64,000 nucleotides of DNA from Acidobacteriota bacterium. Its GTDB lineage: Bacteria > Acidobacteriota > Terriglobia > Terriglobales > Acidobacteriaceae. Below are positions 26,520 through 36,342 of the stretch, in pieces. The position numbers were made by a program, and so were the translations under genes. Location of the stretch: contig JAJYUB010000008.1 of assembly GCA_021792795.1 (NCBI GenBank), forward strand, positions 29,398 through 93,397. Direction: 5' to 3'. Each line of letters begins with the position of its first letter. Positions within the stretch are counted from its first letter, which is position 1. A model generated the notes under the pieces. It did not search any database. It was given only the letters and a program-made list of their open reading frames with translations, and was not told the DNA's origin.

Positions 26520-28748
26520 ATGGAAGGGCAGCGTAAGATGGCAGATCCACAGGAACGCACAGGCGAAATTTCTGGGCAAGTGTCCCAAGCGGGACCCGTG
26601 CGCGAGCTGGCAGGAAAAGAACGGGTGAATGGGTTGGCGAAGGCGGCGTCTTCGTATCTTCGCTCTGCCATGCATCAGCCGGTGGATTGGCGGGAGTGGG
26701 GCGACGACGCCTTTGCGCGGGCCCGCAGCGAGAACAAGCCAATTCTGCTGGATATCGGCGCGGTGTGGTGCCACTGGTGCCACGTGATGGACCGTGAATC
26801 CTACGAAGACGCGGAGATTGCCGACATCATCAATGGCCACTTTATTGCCATCAAGGTGGACCGTGATGAACGTCTCGACGTCGATGCGCGGTATCAAGCT
26901 GCGGTGCAAGCGATGAGCGGTCAGGGAGGCTGGCCTTTGACTGTAATTCTGACGCCGGAAGGCAAGCCATTTTTCGGCGGCACCTATTTTCCGAAGGATG
27001 AACGCTACGGACGTCCTGGCTTCGGTCACGTGTTGCTGACCATGGCCCACGCCTACCGCGATCGCAACCAGGAAGTGCTTGAGTCAGCCGATAGCGTCGT
27101 TGCAGCCATCGAATACAACGAAGCGTTCTCCGGTCGGTCGGCGGATTTGCATTCCGGAATTGTCGACAAACTGCTCCAGTCGGCGTTACTGCAGTTCGAC
27201 AAACATCACGGCGGATTTGGAACGCAGCCGAAATTTCCTCACCCATCCATCCTCGACCTATTGCTGGACTATGCGACGCGCAGCGCGGATGAGGGAGCGC
27301 GCAACGCAGCCCGGCTGACGCTGGACAAGATGGCCGGCGGCGGAATGTACGACCATCTTGCGGGAGGGTTCCATCGTTACTCCGTGGATGAGCGCTGGAT
27401 TGTTCCGCACTTCGAGAAGATGTCGTACGACAATTCGGAGCTGTTGAAAAACTACGTTCACAGCTTTCAGAGCTTCGTTGAACCGGAGCACGCGCGGGTT
27501 GCGTTGGAAGTGATTCGTTGGATGGACGCGGTGTTGAGCGACCGCGAGCGCGGCGGTTTTTATGCGTCGCAGGATGCGGACGAATCCCTCGACGACGACG
27601 GCGACTACTTTACCTGGACGCAAAATGAAGCGGCTACTGTCCTGACTCCCGAGGAGATGGAAGTTGCTGCTGTTTATTACGACATTGGCGAACTGGGCGA
27701 TATGCACCACAACCCGCAGAAAAATACGTTGCACATCGATCACTCCCTCGCCGAGGTGGCGCGTCGCACTGCGGTGAGCGTGGAACAGGCGGCCGAGTTA
27801 CTGCAGTCCGCGAAGAAAAAACTGTACGCTGCACGGTTGCAGCGGCCGACGCCCTTCGTAGACAAGACCATATATGTCAACTGGAACAGCCTTGCGATTT
27901 CGGCGTATCTGGAGGCGGCGCGCGCACTGGAGCTAGAAAGCGCCCGCCGGTTTGCATTGTTCTCGCTCGACAGAATTCTGCGAGAGTCGTGGCACGTGGA
28001 CGGCAGCCTCGATCACGTGGTGGCGTATGCCGATGGGAAGCATCCTTCAACCGCTGTGGCTGGGATGCTCGACGATTATGCAGCGCTGGGGCTCGCATGT
28101 CTCGATGCCTGGGAATCGACCGTGCAGCTCCACTATTGCCAAAAAGCGGAACGTGTTGCCGATGCCATGGTTGCGCGCTTCTATGACGCCACGAATGGCG
28201 GATTTTTCGACACTGCACAAAACTCCTTCGCCGCAGCGCCGCTGGGGGTGTTGGCAGCTCGTCGAAAGCCGCTACAGGACTCGCCAACTCCGGCAGGGAA
28301 CTCGCTCGCCGCAATGTTGCTGCTGCGTTTGTCGGAGATCGGCGGACGCAACGATTTACGAGAGAAAGCTGAAGATACCCTTGAGGTATTTGCCGGGGTC
28401 GCGGAACAATTTGGCTTGTATGCGGGGGCCTATGGACTGGCGCTGCAGCGGTATCTATTGCCGCCAGTGCAAGTTTGTATCGTCGGCGAGGATGAGGAAG
28501 CCCGACGCCTGGCTGTCATTGCAAGGGCGCGATATGCGGTGAATAAAACCCTGCTGAGATTGCCGCGCGCCGCTGTGGCAGCGCACGCGCTGCCGCCTGC
28601 GCTGGCAGAGACGCTTCCCCATCTGCCGGAGTTAAAAACGGGTCGTAGTTTTGCGGTGGTGTGTAGCGGAACAAGCTGTCAGCCGCCTGTGTATGAAGCC
28701 GAAGACCTGATTGAACTGCTGCATCGGATGTTGGAATCTGGAAACTAA
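26520..28748 (+). CDS. YyaL-type thioredoxin-fold / six-hairpin protein (DUF255)
   Basis: A 742-residue protein of the spermatogenesis-associated-20 / YyaL family. Residues about 45-200 are a thioredoxin-like domain whose redox motif reads GAVWCHWCHVMDRESY. The rest is an alpha/alpha toroid similar to glycoside hydrolases and N-acylglucosamine epimerases (for example GGMYDHLAGGFHRYSVDERW). The biochemical role is not established in bacteria. Start: ATG 26520; ATG 26538 is an alternative with GGAAGGG 10 bases before it. Confidence 0.9.
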   Translation: MEGQRKMADPQERTGEISGQVSQAGPVRELAGKERVNGLAKAASSYLRSAMHQPVDWREWGDDAFARARSENKPILLDIGAVWCHWCHVMDRESYEDAEIADIINGHFIAIKVDRDERLDVDARYQAAVQAMSGQGGWPLTVILTPEGKPFFGGTYFPKDERYGRPGFGHVLLTMAHAYRDRNQEVLESADSVVAAIEYNEAFSGRSADLHSGIVDKLLQSALLQFDKHHGGFGTQPKFPHPSILDLLLDYATRSADEGARNAARLTLDKMAGGGMYDHLAGGFHRYSVDERWIVPHFEKMSYDNSELLKNYVHSFQSFVEPEHARVALEVIRWMDAVLSDRERGGFYASQDADESLDDDGDYFTWTQNEAATVLTPEEMEVAAVYYDIGELGDMHHNPQKNTLHIDHSLAEVARRTAVSVEQAAELLQSAKKKLYAARLQRPTPFVDKTIYVNWNSLAISAYLEAARALELESARRFALFSLDRILRESWHVDGSLDHVVAYADGKHPSTAVAGMLDDYAALGLACLDAWESTVQLHYCQKAERVADAMVARFYDATNGGFFDTAQNSFAAAPLGVLAARRKPLQDSPTPAGNSLAAMLLLRLSEIGGRNDLREKAEDTLEVFAGVAEQFGLYAGAYGLALQRYLLPPVQVCIVGEDEEARRLAVIARARYAVNKTLLRLPRAAVAAHALPPALAETLPHLPELKTGRSFAVVCSGTSCQPPVYEAEDLIELLHRMLESGN

Positions 28749-28800
28749 GGATGCGAGGAAGAGAATTTCTACCTGAAAAGATGCGAACCACGAGGCGTAT

Positions 28801-29688
28801 ATGACCGATACATCAAACAAGCGAATTGATTCAAACGATTTCCGCGTGCCACCGGGCAAGAAGGTAAAGCTGAAAGACTGGCCGACGCGAGTGAAGCCAG
28901 TGTATGCGACGAAAGAACAATATAAGGAAATCCTGGAAGACCATGTGCTGAAGATGAGCTCGCTGCAACAGATCCTCTACGCTTCCAGCCGCTATGCGCT
29001 GTTACTGATCTTTCAGGGAATGGATTCCGCGGGGAAGGATGGCGCGATTCGCCACGTCTTGTCCGGGATCAATCCGGAGGGTTGCCAGGTCTTCAGTTTC
29101 AAGCAGCCGAGCGCGGAGGAACTGAAACATGATTTTCTGTGGCGCACCAACTGGCGGCTTCCGGAACGGGGAATGATCGGCATTTTCAATCGTTCCTACT
29201 ATGAGGAAGTCCTGGTTGTGCGCGTACATCCGGAGATGCTGCGCAATGAAGGGCTCTCGGAAGAATTGCGCGATGAAAAAACAATCTGGAAAGAGCGGTA
29301 TCGCTCCATTGTGGACCAGGAGGACCATCTCTATCGCAATGGAACGCGGACCGTAAAGTTTTTCCTTCACCTTTCCAAAGAAGAACAGCGACAGCGTTTT
29401 CTCGCGCGCATCGACGACGCGGAGAAAAATTGGAAGCTGAGTCTGGCAGACATCCACGAAAGAAAATATTGGAAGGATTACCAGGAGGCGTATGAGGATT
29501 GCCTGCACGCGACATCGACGCGTCATGCGCCATGGTATGTTGTCCCTGCAGACGATAAAGAGAACGCTCGCATCATCGTTTCCAGAATTGTTCTCGATGA
29601 GCTGGCCCAACTCAAGGTGAGTTATCCCAAGACCACGGCGGCACATCGCGTTGAACTGCAATCGATCCGCAAATTGCTGGCGCAGTAA
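28801..29688 (+). CDS. ppk2: Polyphosphate:nucleotide phosphotransferase, PPK2 family
   Basis: A 295-residue PPK2. Walker A is GMDSAGKDG (about residue 73) and the lid/Walker B region reads [19 protein letters not shown]; these two blocks carry the catalytic aspartates and arginine. The length and the [17 protein letters not shown] segment fit the PPK2-related (class III-like) group that uses polyphosphate to phosphorylate AMP/ADP (family knowledge; class assignment is inference). PPK1 and Ppx are also encoded in this window, so the cell can make, break and use polyphosphate. Confidence 0.92.
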   Translation: MTDTSNKRIDSNDFRVPPGKKVKLKDWPTRVKPVYATKEQYKEILEDHVLKMSSLQQILYASSRYALLLIFQGMDSAGKDGAIRHVLSGINPEGCQVFSFKQPSAEELKHDFLWRTNWRLPERGMIGIFNRSYYEEVLVVRVHPEMLRNEGLSEELRDEKTIWKERYRSIVDQEDHLYRNGTRTVKFFLHLSKEEQRQRFLARIDDAEKNWKLSLADIHERKYWKDYQEAYEDCLHATSTRHAPWYVVPADDKENARIIVSRIVLDELAQLKVSYPKTTAAHRVELQSIRKLLAQ

Positions 29689-29816
29689 GGCCGGCATTCA
29701 ATGGGAAGCGAAAAAAATCAAGCTGTTCGATATGACCTCTTCACGGTACGATGGCCCGCAACGCGCTCGGCCACTTCACTACATTTCATCATCGAAAACC
29801 TTCAGGAGACTTTTGC

Positions 29817-30326
29817 ATGCAGATCGGGTTTATCATCGTTGGGATTTTCTCGGCAGCTCTGGTTTTGACCGCACAGCCGCTCCGCGCGCAGATGCCGCAA
29901 GGACCATCTACTAGCGTGAATGGACCGCACGGCCCATGGCCGAAGACGACAAATCTTCACGTGCTGCCGAAGAACATTTCACACGACGATCTGATGAAGG
30001 TAATGCATGGATTTACGGGATCGCTGGGCGTGAAATGCAACTACTGCCATGCGCCTGGTGCGCAACCGCGCCATCTGGACTTTGCCTCGGATGCGAAGCC
30101 GGAAAAGCGGACCGCGCGGACGATGATGCGGATGACCCGTGCGATCAACAAGAAATATCTGTCGCGGGTGAACGTTGCGGACGCCAAACCTGAGCGCAAG
30201 CAGGTGACCTGCGGAACCTGCCATCGCGGCCACGACATACCGGTCGTGTTCGTTCCGCCGCCGGAGCATAATCATGGCATGCCCGCCACGATACCCCCAG
30301 AGAACAGCGCCCCTAAGCCGGAATAA
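29817..30326 (+). CDS. Periplasmic c-type cytochrome, reaction-centre-like
   Basis: A 169-residue exported protein with a signal peptide (about residues 1-24, ending near LRAQ). It has two CXXCH haem-binding sites, CNYCH and CGTCH, joined by an arginine/methionine-rich stretch (ARTMMRMTRAIN) that supplies the axial methionines. The spacing and the FASDAKPEKRTAR segment fit the small cytochromes, common in acidobacteria, that resemble the photosynthetic reaction-centre cytochrome subunit; no photosynthesis is implied. TCAGGAGAC (29801-29809) selects ATG 29817. Electron partner unknown. Confidence 0.88.
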   Translation: MQIGFIIVGIFSAALVLTAQPLRAQMPQGPSTSVNGPHGPWPKTTNLHVLPKNISHDDLMKVMHGFTGSLGVKCNYCHAPGAQPRHLDFASDAKPEKRTARTMMRMTRAINKKYLSRVNVADAKPERKQVTCGTCHRGHDIPVVFVPPPEHNHGMPATIPPENSAPKPE

Positions 30327-30360
30327 AACTTTGGCGCGTGGTGACGAAGGTGGACGCTAT

Positions 30361-31167
30361 CTAGCGGCTAACTTCCCGACTGTCGTCTTTCGCGTCGGGT
30401 ACAAAGCGATAGCCGATGCCGCGCACAGTTTGTAAATGCACGGGATGAACAGGATCGTCTTCCAGATAGCGGCGCAGTCGAACGATGAAGTTATCGATGG
30501 CGCGTGTATCCGTGTCCTCATGCAGGTGCCAGACCTTCTCCAGAATCTCGCTGCGGGAGATGGCCCGTTCGGGATTGTGCACGAGATAGCGCAGCAGTTC
30601 CACCTCCATCATTGTCAGCCGAACCTGTTTGTCGGCGGCACGCACTTCCAGCAGCGAGAAGTCGATCGTTTTGCCAGCGAATGTGTACTCGTCCGCTGTT
30701 TGCGCGCCCTGTTCCGATGTCTGGGGGCGAAGCCACTGAGAGCGGCGCAGCAGGCCGTTCAGCCGGGCAAGCAGAATGGAAAGCTCGAACGGTTTGGGCA
30801 GATAGTCGTCCGCTCCAGCAGCGAAGCCCTCCAACACATCTTCCGGCCGTCCGCGCGCGGTCAGCATCAATACGGGCGTGTAATTTTCCGCCGCTCGCAT
30901 GGCGCGGGCGACGGCAAATCCATCCATCCCCGGAAGCATGACATCAAGAACGACCGCATCGAACTGGGCCGATTGTTTCAGCAGCAAATCGACCGCGGAT
31001 TCCCCATCCCCGACAACAACGGCCTCGTGTCCCTCAGCCTGCAGGTTGAAAAGCAGCCCCTGGGCGAGGTGCGCCTCGTCTTCGACAATCAAAATGCGAC
31101 TGCCGGTCCTCTCGTTCGATTGGCTCGCGGTTGCAAGATCGCGCGAGTTCAGTCCATCTTTGCTCAC
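30361..31167 (-). CDS. OmpR-family response regulator
   Basis: A 268-residue regulator. The receiver has the phosphoacceptor in VVLDVMLPGMDG and the switch lysine in DYLPKPFE. A winged-helix DNA-binding domain has VELLRYLVHNPERAISRSEIL and ends with RGIGYRF. The GTG start at 31167 is preceded by AAGGGGATTT, and the gene follows its kinase after 17 bases. Targets are unknown; the nearby phosphate genes make a PhoB-like role possible but not shown. Confidence 0.93.
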   Translation of the reverse strand: MSKDGLNSRDLATASQSNERTGSRILIVEDEAHLAQGLLFNLQAEGHEAVVVGDGESAVDLLLKQSAQFDAVVLDVMLPGMDGFAVARAMRAAENYTPVLMLTARGRPEDVLEGFAAGADDYLPKPFELSILLARLNGLLRRSQWLRPQTSEQGAQTADEYTFAGKTIDFSLLEVRAADKQVRLTMMEVELLRYLVHNPERAISRSEILEKVWHLHEDTDTRAIDNFIVRLRRYLEDDPVHPVHLQTVRGIGYRFVPDAKDDSREVSR

Positions 31168-31184
31168 AAATCCCCTTCAGTCGT

Positions 31185-32096
31185 TCACGAATGCAGCAGG
31201 CGGGGCAGTTGCACCGTGATCGTCGCGCCCCGGCCCTCGCCGTCGCTGGTGGCGCTGGCGTCGCCGCCATGCTGGCGCGCAATGGTGCGAACCAGAAACA
31301 GTCCCAGCCCAGTGCCCTTTGTGCGCAACACGGTCAGACTGGGCACGCGATAGAATCGCTTGAAAATCCGCTTCAAATGCGCATCCGGAATGCCAATGCC
31401 ATTATCGGTCACCCGCAGAACCACCCAGGCATCGTGCTCCACGGTAAGCGCAACGCGAATATTTGGATCTTTCGGAGAATATTTCACCGCGTTATCCAGC
31501 ACATTCATAATGGCCGCCCGCAAATCTTCCGGGTTTCCCACGACGATCGTGGACATGCCACGGGTCTCGTTCAAAAACTGGATTGCCTCGGACGGCAAGT
31601 GGTTTCGCAGCGCCACCACCTGACAGGAATCTTCCACCATCTCTCGGATATCGACGCGAATGCTGATGTCGTCGGGCCCGCGTTGTCCGACTTCACCCGC
31701 CTTCAAGACCTGTTCCACAGTGGCCAGCAATCGTTCGCTGTCGTCGATCATGACACGGTAAAATTCCTGCCGCTTTTCCTCGCTGAGGTCGCGCCGCTGC
31801 AGGGTCTCAAGGTACAGGCGGATGGAGGCGATTGGAGTTTTCAATTCGTGGGTGACGGCATTCAGAAAGCTGTCGTGGCGTTCATTGCGGCGTATTTCCC
31901 GCACCAGGAAAATAGTGTTCAATACCACGCCGGCAATCAGGATTCCAAAGAAGAATACGCCCAAGACCAGAGGCACAATTTCATGCCAGTTGAGGATGAC
32001 CCAGCGGACATTCAAGCCAATCGCAAGCGCCACCAGGCAGGCGCCCAGGGTGATAAAGAACGCGATGGTTCCGCGGCGGCGAGTGATCTTTTGCAT
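31185..32096 (-). CDS. Small membrane histidine kinase
   Basis: A 303-residue sensor kinase with two membrane helices (about residues 12-30 and 42-62) and almost no periplasmic loop. The HisKA box follows (NAVTHELKTPIASIRLYLE), then HATPase boxes NVLDNAVKYSP, VTDNGIGIP and KGTGLGLFLVRT. So short a sensor part suggests membrane or partner-protein sensing, as for PhoR working with the Pst system (inference). The ATG at 32096 is preferred; the longer frame to 32120 would run into the upstream terminator hairpin. Confidence 0.9.
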   Translation of the reverse strand: MQKITRRRGTIAFFITLGACLVALAIGLNVRWVILNWHEIVPLVLGVFFFGILIAGVVLNTIFLVREIRRNERHDSFLNAVTHELKTPIASIRLYLETLQRRDLSEEKRQEFYRVMIDDSERLLATVEQVLKAGEVGQRGPDDISIRVDIREMVEDSCQVVALRNHLPSEAIQFLNETRGMSTIVVGNPEDLRAAIMNVLDNAVKYSPKDPNIRVALTVEHDAWVVLRVTDNGIGIPDAHLKRIFKRFYRVPSLTVLRTKGTGLGLFLVRTIARQHGGDASATSDGEGRGATITVQLPRLLHS

Positions 32097-32123
32097 GGTC
32101 GTTCCAGGGTTTTCAGGCAAACG

Positions 32124-32184
32124 AAAAGCCTGACGGCAGTATAGAGCGGATTTCCTAAAAGGAATCGCTCCAGCCGTCAGGCTT
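32124..32184 (-). terminator. Long terminator hairpin after the desaturase gene
   Basis: The 12-base perfect arms AAGCCTGACGGC (32126-32137) and GCCGTCAGGCTT (32173-32184) enclose a second, inner imperfect stem (AGCGGATTTCC / GGAATCGCT). On the minus strand the hairpin is followed by TTTTCGTTT. It separates the desaturase from the two-component pair. Confidence 0.85.
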
Positions 32185-32209
32185 CAGGGCAGGAGAGGGA
32201 CGTCAAGCT

Positions 32210-33226
32210 TTACTGGGGCTGTACGCCCGCGGGACGAGGATCGCTGGGATCAAATTGAGCCACCTTGATCTGTCGCGCCAGACCGAGCTTTTTCAGTAGC
32301 CAGATGCCGTAGTAATTAGGATCAATTTCATACCATGTAAGGCCGTGCCGGGCCGATACAGGATGCGCGTGATGGTTGTTATGCCATCCCTCGCCACCGG
32401 TCAGCAGGGCAACCCACAAGCTGTTGCGGGAGTCATCGCGGGTCTGGAAACGGCGGGACCCCCATAGGTGGGTTGCGGAATTGACCAGCCACGTCGCATG
32501 CAGTCCAATGGTGACGCGGAGAAATATTCCCCAAAGGACCCACTGCCATCCGCCGATCGCCAGCAGGACCATACCTTCGATGGTCAACGGGACCCAGTGA
32601 TATTTGCTCAACAAAACATAAAAACGGTCCTTCGCGAGGTCGGGCGCATAGCGGGCCAGCATCGCAGTTTCTGTGTGTAGGGCCTTGCCTTTCAGTATCC
32701 AGCCGGCATGGGCCCACCATCCGCCTTCCGTGGGTGTGTGCGGGTCGCCGACGTGGTCGCTGTACTGGTGATGCACGCGATGGGTCGCAACCCAGAACAT
32801 CGGTCCACCTTCCAACGCCGTCGTGGCGAAAATTGCCATGGCATATTCCAGCCACTTGGGGACCCTGTAGCCTCGGTGCGTCAGCAGGCGGTGGTAACAC
32901 ATGCCGATGCCGACATTGATCGACAGCACATAAGTCACGACGAAGACCGCCAGCGCGCTCCAACTGAAGAAGAAGAGCGCGGCAATGGCGCCGATATGAA
33001 AGATGGTCAGAAAAACGGCGGTCGTCCAGGTCACGCCATTGTCCTGGGTTGCGCGACCCAGCACGGGAAGGGTCGGCTTGATGCGCGCAGGCAAGGGTGC
33101 CTTGTAAACAGGGACGGCAACCGGAGTACCTACAAAGGAGGCTTCGGCGGTCTCGATCGTTGCGGAGGGAAGGGGAGAAGTCGCGATGGGACTGCTCTCG
33201 ACTGCTTCGTTGGATATGGGAGTCAC
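32210..33226 (-). CDS. Membrane fatty-acid desaturase (acyl-CoA delta-9 type)
   Basis: A 338-residue integral membrane di-iron desaturase. The three histidine boxes are HRLLTHRG, HRVHHQYSDH and HNNHHAHP, with hydrophobic helices between them and a WLVNSATHLWG segment typical of stearoyl-CoA-type enzymes. It adds a double bond to saturated acyl chains to control membrane fluidity. The N-terminal ~50 residues are proline/threonine-rich and poorly conserved. GTG 33226 is chosen because GAGG lies just before it; a TTG at 33268 is the only longer alternative. Confidence 0.9.
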   Translation of the reverse strand: MTPISNEAVESSPIATSPLPSATIETAEASFVGTPVAVPVYKAPLPARIKPTLPVLGRATQDNGVTWTTAVFLTIFHIGAIAALFFFSWSALAVFVVTYVLSINVGIGMCYHRLLTHRGYRVPKWLEYAMAIFATTALEGGPMFWVATHRVHHQYSDHVGDPHTPTEGGWWAHAGWILKGKALHTETAMLARYAPDLAKDRFYVLLSKYHWVPLTIEGMVLLAIGGWQWVLWGIFLRVTIGLHATWLVNSATHLWGSRRFQTRDDSRNSLWVALLTGGEGWHNNHHAHPVSARHGLTWYEIDPNYYGIWLLKKLGLARQIKVAQFDPSDPRPAGVQPQ

Positions 33227-33278
33227 GCAATACCTCGAGGACAAGAATAAAATCGCTTGCAAGGTCAAGGCTAGCAGC

Positions 33279-33292
33279 GGGGGAGGGGGGGG
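33279..33292. other. G-rich run between divergent genes
   Basis: Five G, one A, then eight G on the plus strand, within the 224-base spacer between the divergent desaturase and phosphoesterase genes. It is an isolated homopolymer that could vary in length; no further role is visible. Confidence 0.4.
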
Positions 33293-33450
33293 CGAATGTA
33301 AGACTTTTGTAATTGCCCTTTGACGGGAGGGTTTTCGTCATCGATACGCCGATTGGGACTGTGTTGAATGCTTGCGCGCACCATGAAAATGTGCTGAATC
33401 TAGCCGGCAACCAAGACATAAACGAGACGATTTGATACGGTAAAGCTGCC

Positions 33451-36342
33451 GTGACATTTCCACAGAAACCCCGCCGCAACTATCTTGCGCGACTGTTGGC
33501 GTCTCTTTTCTTTTCCGGTCTGACATTCGCGCAAAGTACTACGCCTGCCGCGCGTACGGTTCCTTTGCCCAGCAGCAAGGTGTTGATGGAACCGGTGCCG
33601 GGTTCACCACAAAAGACGAATAGTCTTCCCATGGCGATGACGATTTCTCCGGACGGCCGCTACGTTGCCATTGTGAATGCCGGCTATGGGACGGCAGAAT
33701 CGAAGGGCGAGCAGTCGATCGCAATCCTGGATGCGAAGTCAGGCAAGCTGCTCGATTTTCCCAATGCTCATACGACAGGTCGCGCGCAACAGACCTTTTA
33801 CTCTGGCATCGCCTTCAGCAGCGATGGCAAGCGTCTCTATGTCAGCATTGCGTCGCTGACGCATCCGTTGCCCGCCGTGGCGGGCAAACCTGCGGTCGGA
33901 AACGGCATCGTTATCTATGGATTCACGGACGGCCAGGTCACAGAACAGGGAATTTTGCCGGTCCCGCTGCAACAACTCGCGGACGGAAAGCGGCAGAATT
34001 CCATGGCGCCCAATCCGTTGCCCGCCAGCATGGCGAATCCATTTCCTTCCGGATTGACGATCGTTCACGGACCCGATGGCGATCGCATTTTGATTGCGGA
34101 CAACCTCTCCGACGATGCGTTGATGATGGATGCCTCCGATGGTAAGATTCTTTACCGCTTCGATCTCTCGACCAGTCGAACAGTTCCCGCTTCCTACCCA
34201 ATTGCCACGGTCGCCACGCGGGATGGAAAGCGCGGCTTTGTGGCGCTTTGGAACGCTTCGGAGATTGCCGAGCTGGATCTAGTCCACGGACGCGTGCTGC
34301 AGATGCTGCCTCTGTTGCCGCCGCGCGAGGCCATCGATGCGAGTTCGCACCCCGCGGCGTTGGCGCTGAACGCGGCAGAATCGATTCTTTATGTCGCGCT
34401 TGCCAACCGCGATTCGGTGGCCGCAGTGGCGATTGCCAGGCATGCAGGAAGGCGCGGCAACATGCACACGCTCGGATTCTTCGACACGCGGCTGCCTGGA
34501 CAAACATATTTCGGCGCGTTTCCAGACGCATTGGCATTGTCGCCGGACGGCAACCGTTTGTATGTCGCCGATGCCAGCCTGGACGCGATTGCGGTCTTCA
34601 ATCCTCACAGTCTCCAGCGGAACTGCAAGGGCCCCATTCATCCGCATGGGTTTATTCCGACCGAATGGTATCCCACAGCCCTGGCTGCAACCGTCGAGAA
34701 GCTGTACGTGGCAACCGGCAAAGGACAGGGCACTGGCCCGAACAATTTCGCGTTGAAGGCGCTATCCGGGCATCGCCAAAGCAAGGCAGCGGACGCACCT
34801 CCGCACACCTATATTGCATCGCTTCTCTATGGGTCGCTGGCAGCGATGGATCGGGCGCGCGCCGATCGGCAACTGGAGCAACTGAGCGATGAAGTGATGG
34901 AAAGCAACCGCATGCATGCGGCACAGGAGCATGTCCGTTTTCGCGCGGGCGGCAACCCCATCCGCCACGTCATTTACATCATCAAAGAGAATCGTTCCTA
35001 CGATCAGGTTTTTGGCGATCTGAATGCCGGAGACCGCGATCCCAGTCTCACCATGTACGGCTGGTCCATCACGCCGAACGAACACAAACTGGCGGAGCAG
35101 TTCGGCATTCTCGACAACTTCTATGACTCTGGAGAGGTCTCCGGGGACGGTCACGTGTGGTCGACGGCGGCGATTACCAGCGATTACACCGAGAAGACCT
35201 GGCAACAAAGCTATCGCGGCGACGAACGTACCTACGATTACGAGGGCATCGTCGCGAACGGGTACCCGCTGCAGGAAAAGATTTCCGATGTCGATGAGCC
35301 GGCCAGCGGTTATCTATGGACGAATCTGGCGCGGCATGGCAAAACCTACTACCACTTTGGAGAATTCGTTGCCACGACGTTTTGCAGCGAAGCCGAGAGG
35401 CCGAAGAAGCCGGCGAAACCGAGCACTCCGCTGCAGGGCACTCCAGAACCGGCTCCACAAGGGTGCGGGCGGAACTCGGTTCGCCAAGGAGAGCCGGTCC
35501 CGGCCAATTACGGTGGCGGAACCAGTCATTACCCATGGAGAATTCCGCTGATCGCACGCGACACCGCAACCAAACCGGAGCTGGTCGGTCACTTCGATCC
35601 GCAATTTCAGGACTTTGAACTCAGCGTGCCGGACCAGTTTCGCGTCTCAGAATTTCTCGCGCATTTTCGAGTGTGGGTCGCCGACCGCGCACATGGGAAA
35701 GACACCATGCCTGCCTTTGTGATGCTGCGCCTGCCCGACGATCACACGGCGGGCACGACACCGGGCATGCCGCGACCAGAGGCATCCATTGCCGACAACG
35801 ATCTTGCGGTGGGCCGGGCTGTCGACGCGGTGTCTCACAGCGCGTTCTGGAACGACACCGCATTTTTTATCCTTGAGGATGACGCGCAGGATGGGGCCGA
35901 CCACGTGGATGCGCACCGCAGCCTGATGCTGGTGGTCAGCAAATATGCGCCTCGTCCACAAGCCGACGGAACGCCGTTTTTGGACCATCGTTTTTACACC
36001 ACCGTCAGCGCGGTTCGAACGCTGGAAAGTTTATTGGGTCTGCCGCCGATGAACAACAACGATGCGTTTGCGCCGCTGATGGCGTCAGAATTTACCGGCG
36101 AGGGCACGCAGCCTTCGTATAACGCCGACTACGTCAATCGCGACAATGGCCGAATTTACGAAGCGAACACGCCGAAGAGTTATGGGGCCAAACAGTCGGC
36201 GAAGATGAATTTTCGTCATGCCGATATGGCCGACACGTCAAAGCTGAACATCATCCTGTGGCGCGACGAAATGGGGAACCGTCCGGTGCCGCCGCAACTT
36301 CTCGCGCCGCATCCCCATCATGCGGACGCCGACGGCGATTGA
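33451..36342 (+). CDS. Secreted beta-propeller phosphoesterase
   Basis: A 963-residue exported protein with a signal peptide (about 1-27, LLASLFFSGLTFAQ). Residues about 60-440 are YVTN-type beta-propeller repeats, for example ISPDGRYVAIVNAG and LSPDGNRLYVADASLD. From about 505 an alkaline-phosphatase-superfamily phosphoesterase follows, starting with the metal-site block VIYIIKENRSYDQVFG and later GDGHVWS and HVDAHRS. It probably releases phosphate from esters or lipids outside the cytoplasm. Start GTG 33451. Its stop abuts the convergent mqnD gene with no gap. It lies 5 kb from pstSCAB, which could import the freed phosphate. Confidence 0.87.
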   Translation: MTFPQKPRRNYLARLLASLFFSGLTFAQSTTPAARTVPLPSSKVLMEPVPGSPQKTNSLPMAMTISPDGRYVAIVNAGYGTAESKGEQSIAILDAKSGKLLDFPNAHTTGRAQQTFYSGIAFSSDGKRLYVSIASLTHPLPAVAGKPAVGNGIVIYGFTDGQVTEQGILPVPLQQLADGKRQNSMAPNPLPASMANPFPSGLTIVHGPDGDRILIADNLSDDALMMDASDGKILYRFDLSTSRTVPASYPIATVATRDGKRGFVALWNASEIAELDLVHGRVLQMLPLLPPREAIDASSHPAALALNAAESILYVALANRDSVAAVAIARHAGRRGNMHTLGFFDTRLPGQTYFGAFPDALALSPDGNRLYVADASLDAIAVFNPHSLQRNCKGPIHPHGFIPTEWYPTALAATVEKLYVATGKGQGTGPNNFALKALSGHRQSKAADAPPHTYIASLLYGSLAAMDRARADRQLEQLSDEVMESNRMHAAQEHVRFRAGGNPIRHVIYIIKENRSYDQVFGDLNAGDRDPSLTMYGWSITPNEHKLAEQFGILDNFYDSGEVSGDGHVWSTAAITSDYTEKTWQQSYRGDERTYDYEGIVANGYPLQEKISDVDEPASGYLWTNLARHGKTYYHFGEFVATTFCSEAERPKKPAKPSTPLQGTPEPAPQGCGRNSVRQGEPVPANYGGGTSHYPWRIPLIARDTATKPELVGHFDPQFQDFELSVPDQFRVSEFLAHFRVWVADRAHGKDTMPAFVMLRLPDDHTAGTTPGMPRPEASIADNDLAVGRAVDAVSHSAFWNDTAFFILEDDAQDGADHVDAHRSLMLVVSKYAPRPQADGTPFLDHRFYTTVSAVRTLESLLGLPPMNNNDAFAPLMASEFTGEGTQPSYNADYVNRDNGRIYEANTPKSYGAKQSAKMNFRHADMADTSKLNIILWRDEMGNRPVPPQLLAPHPHHADADGD

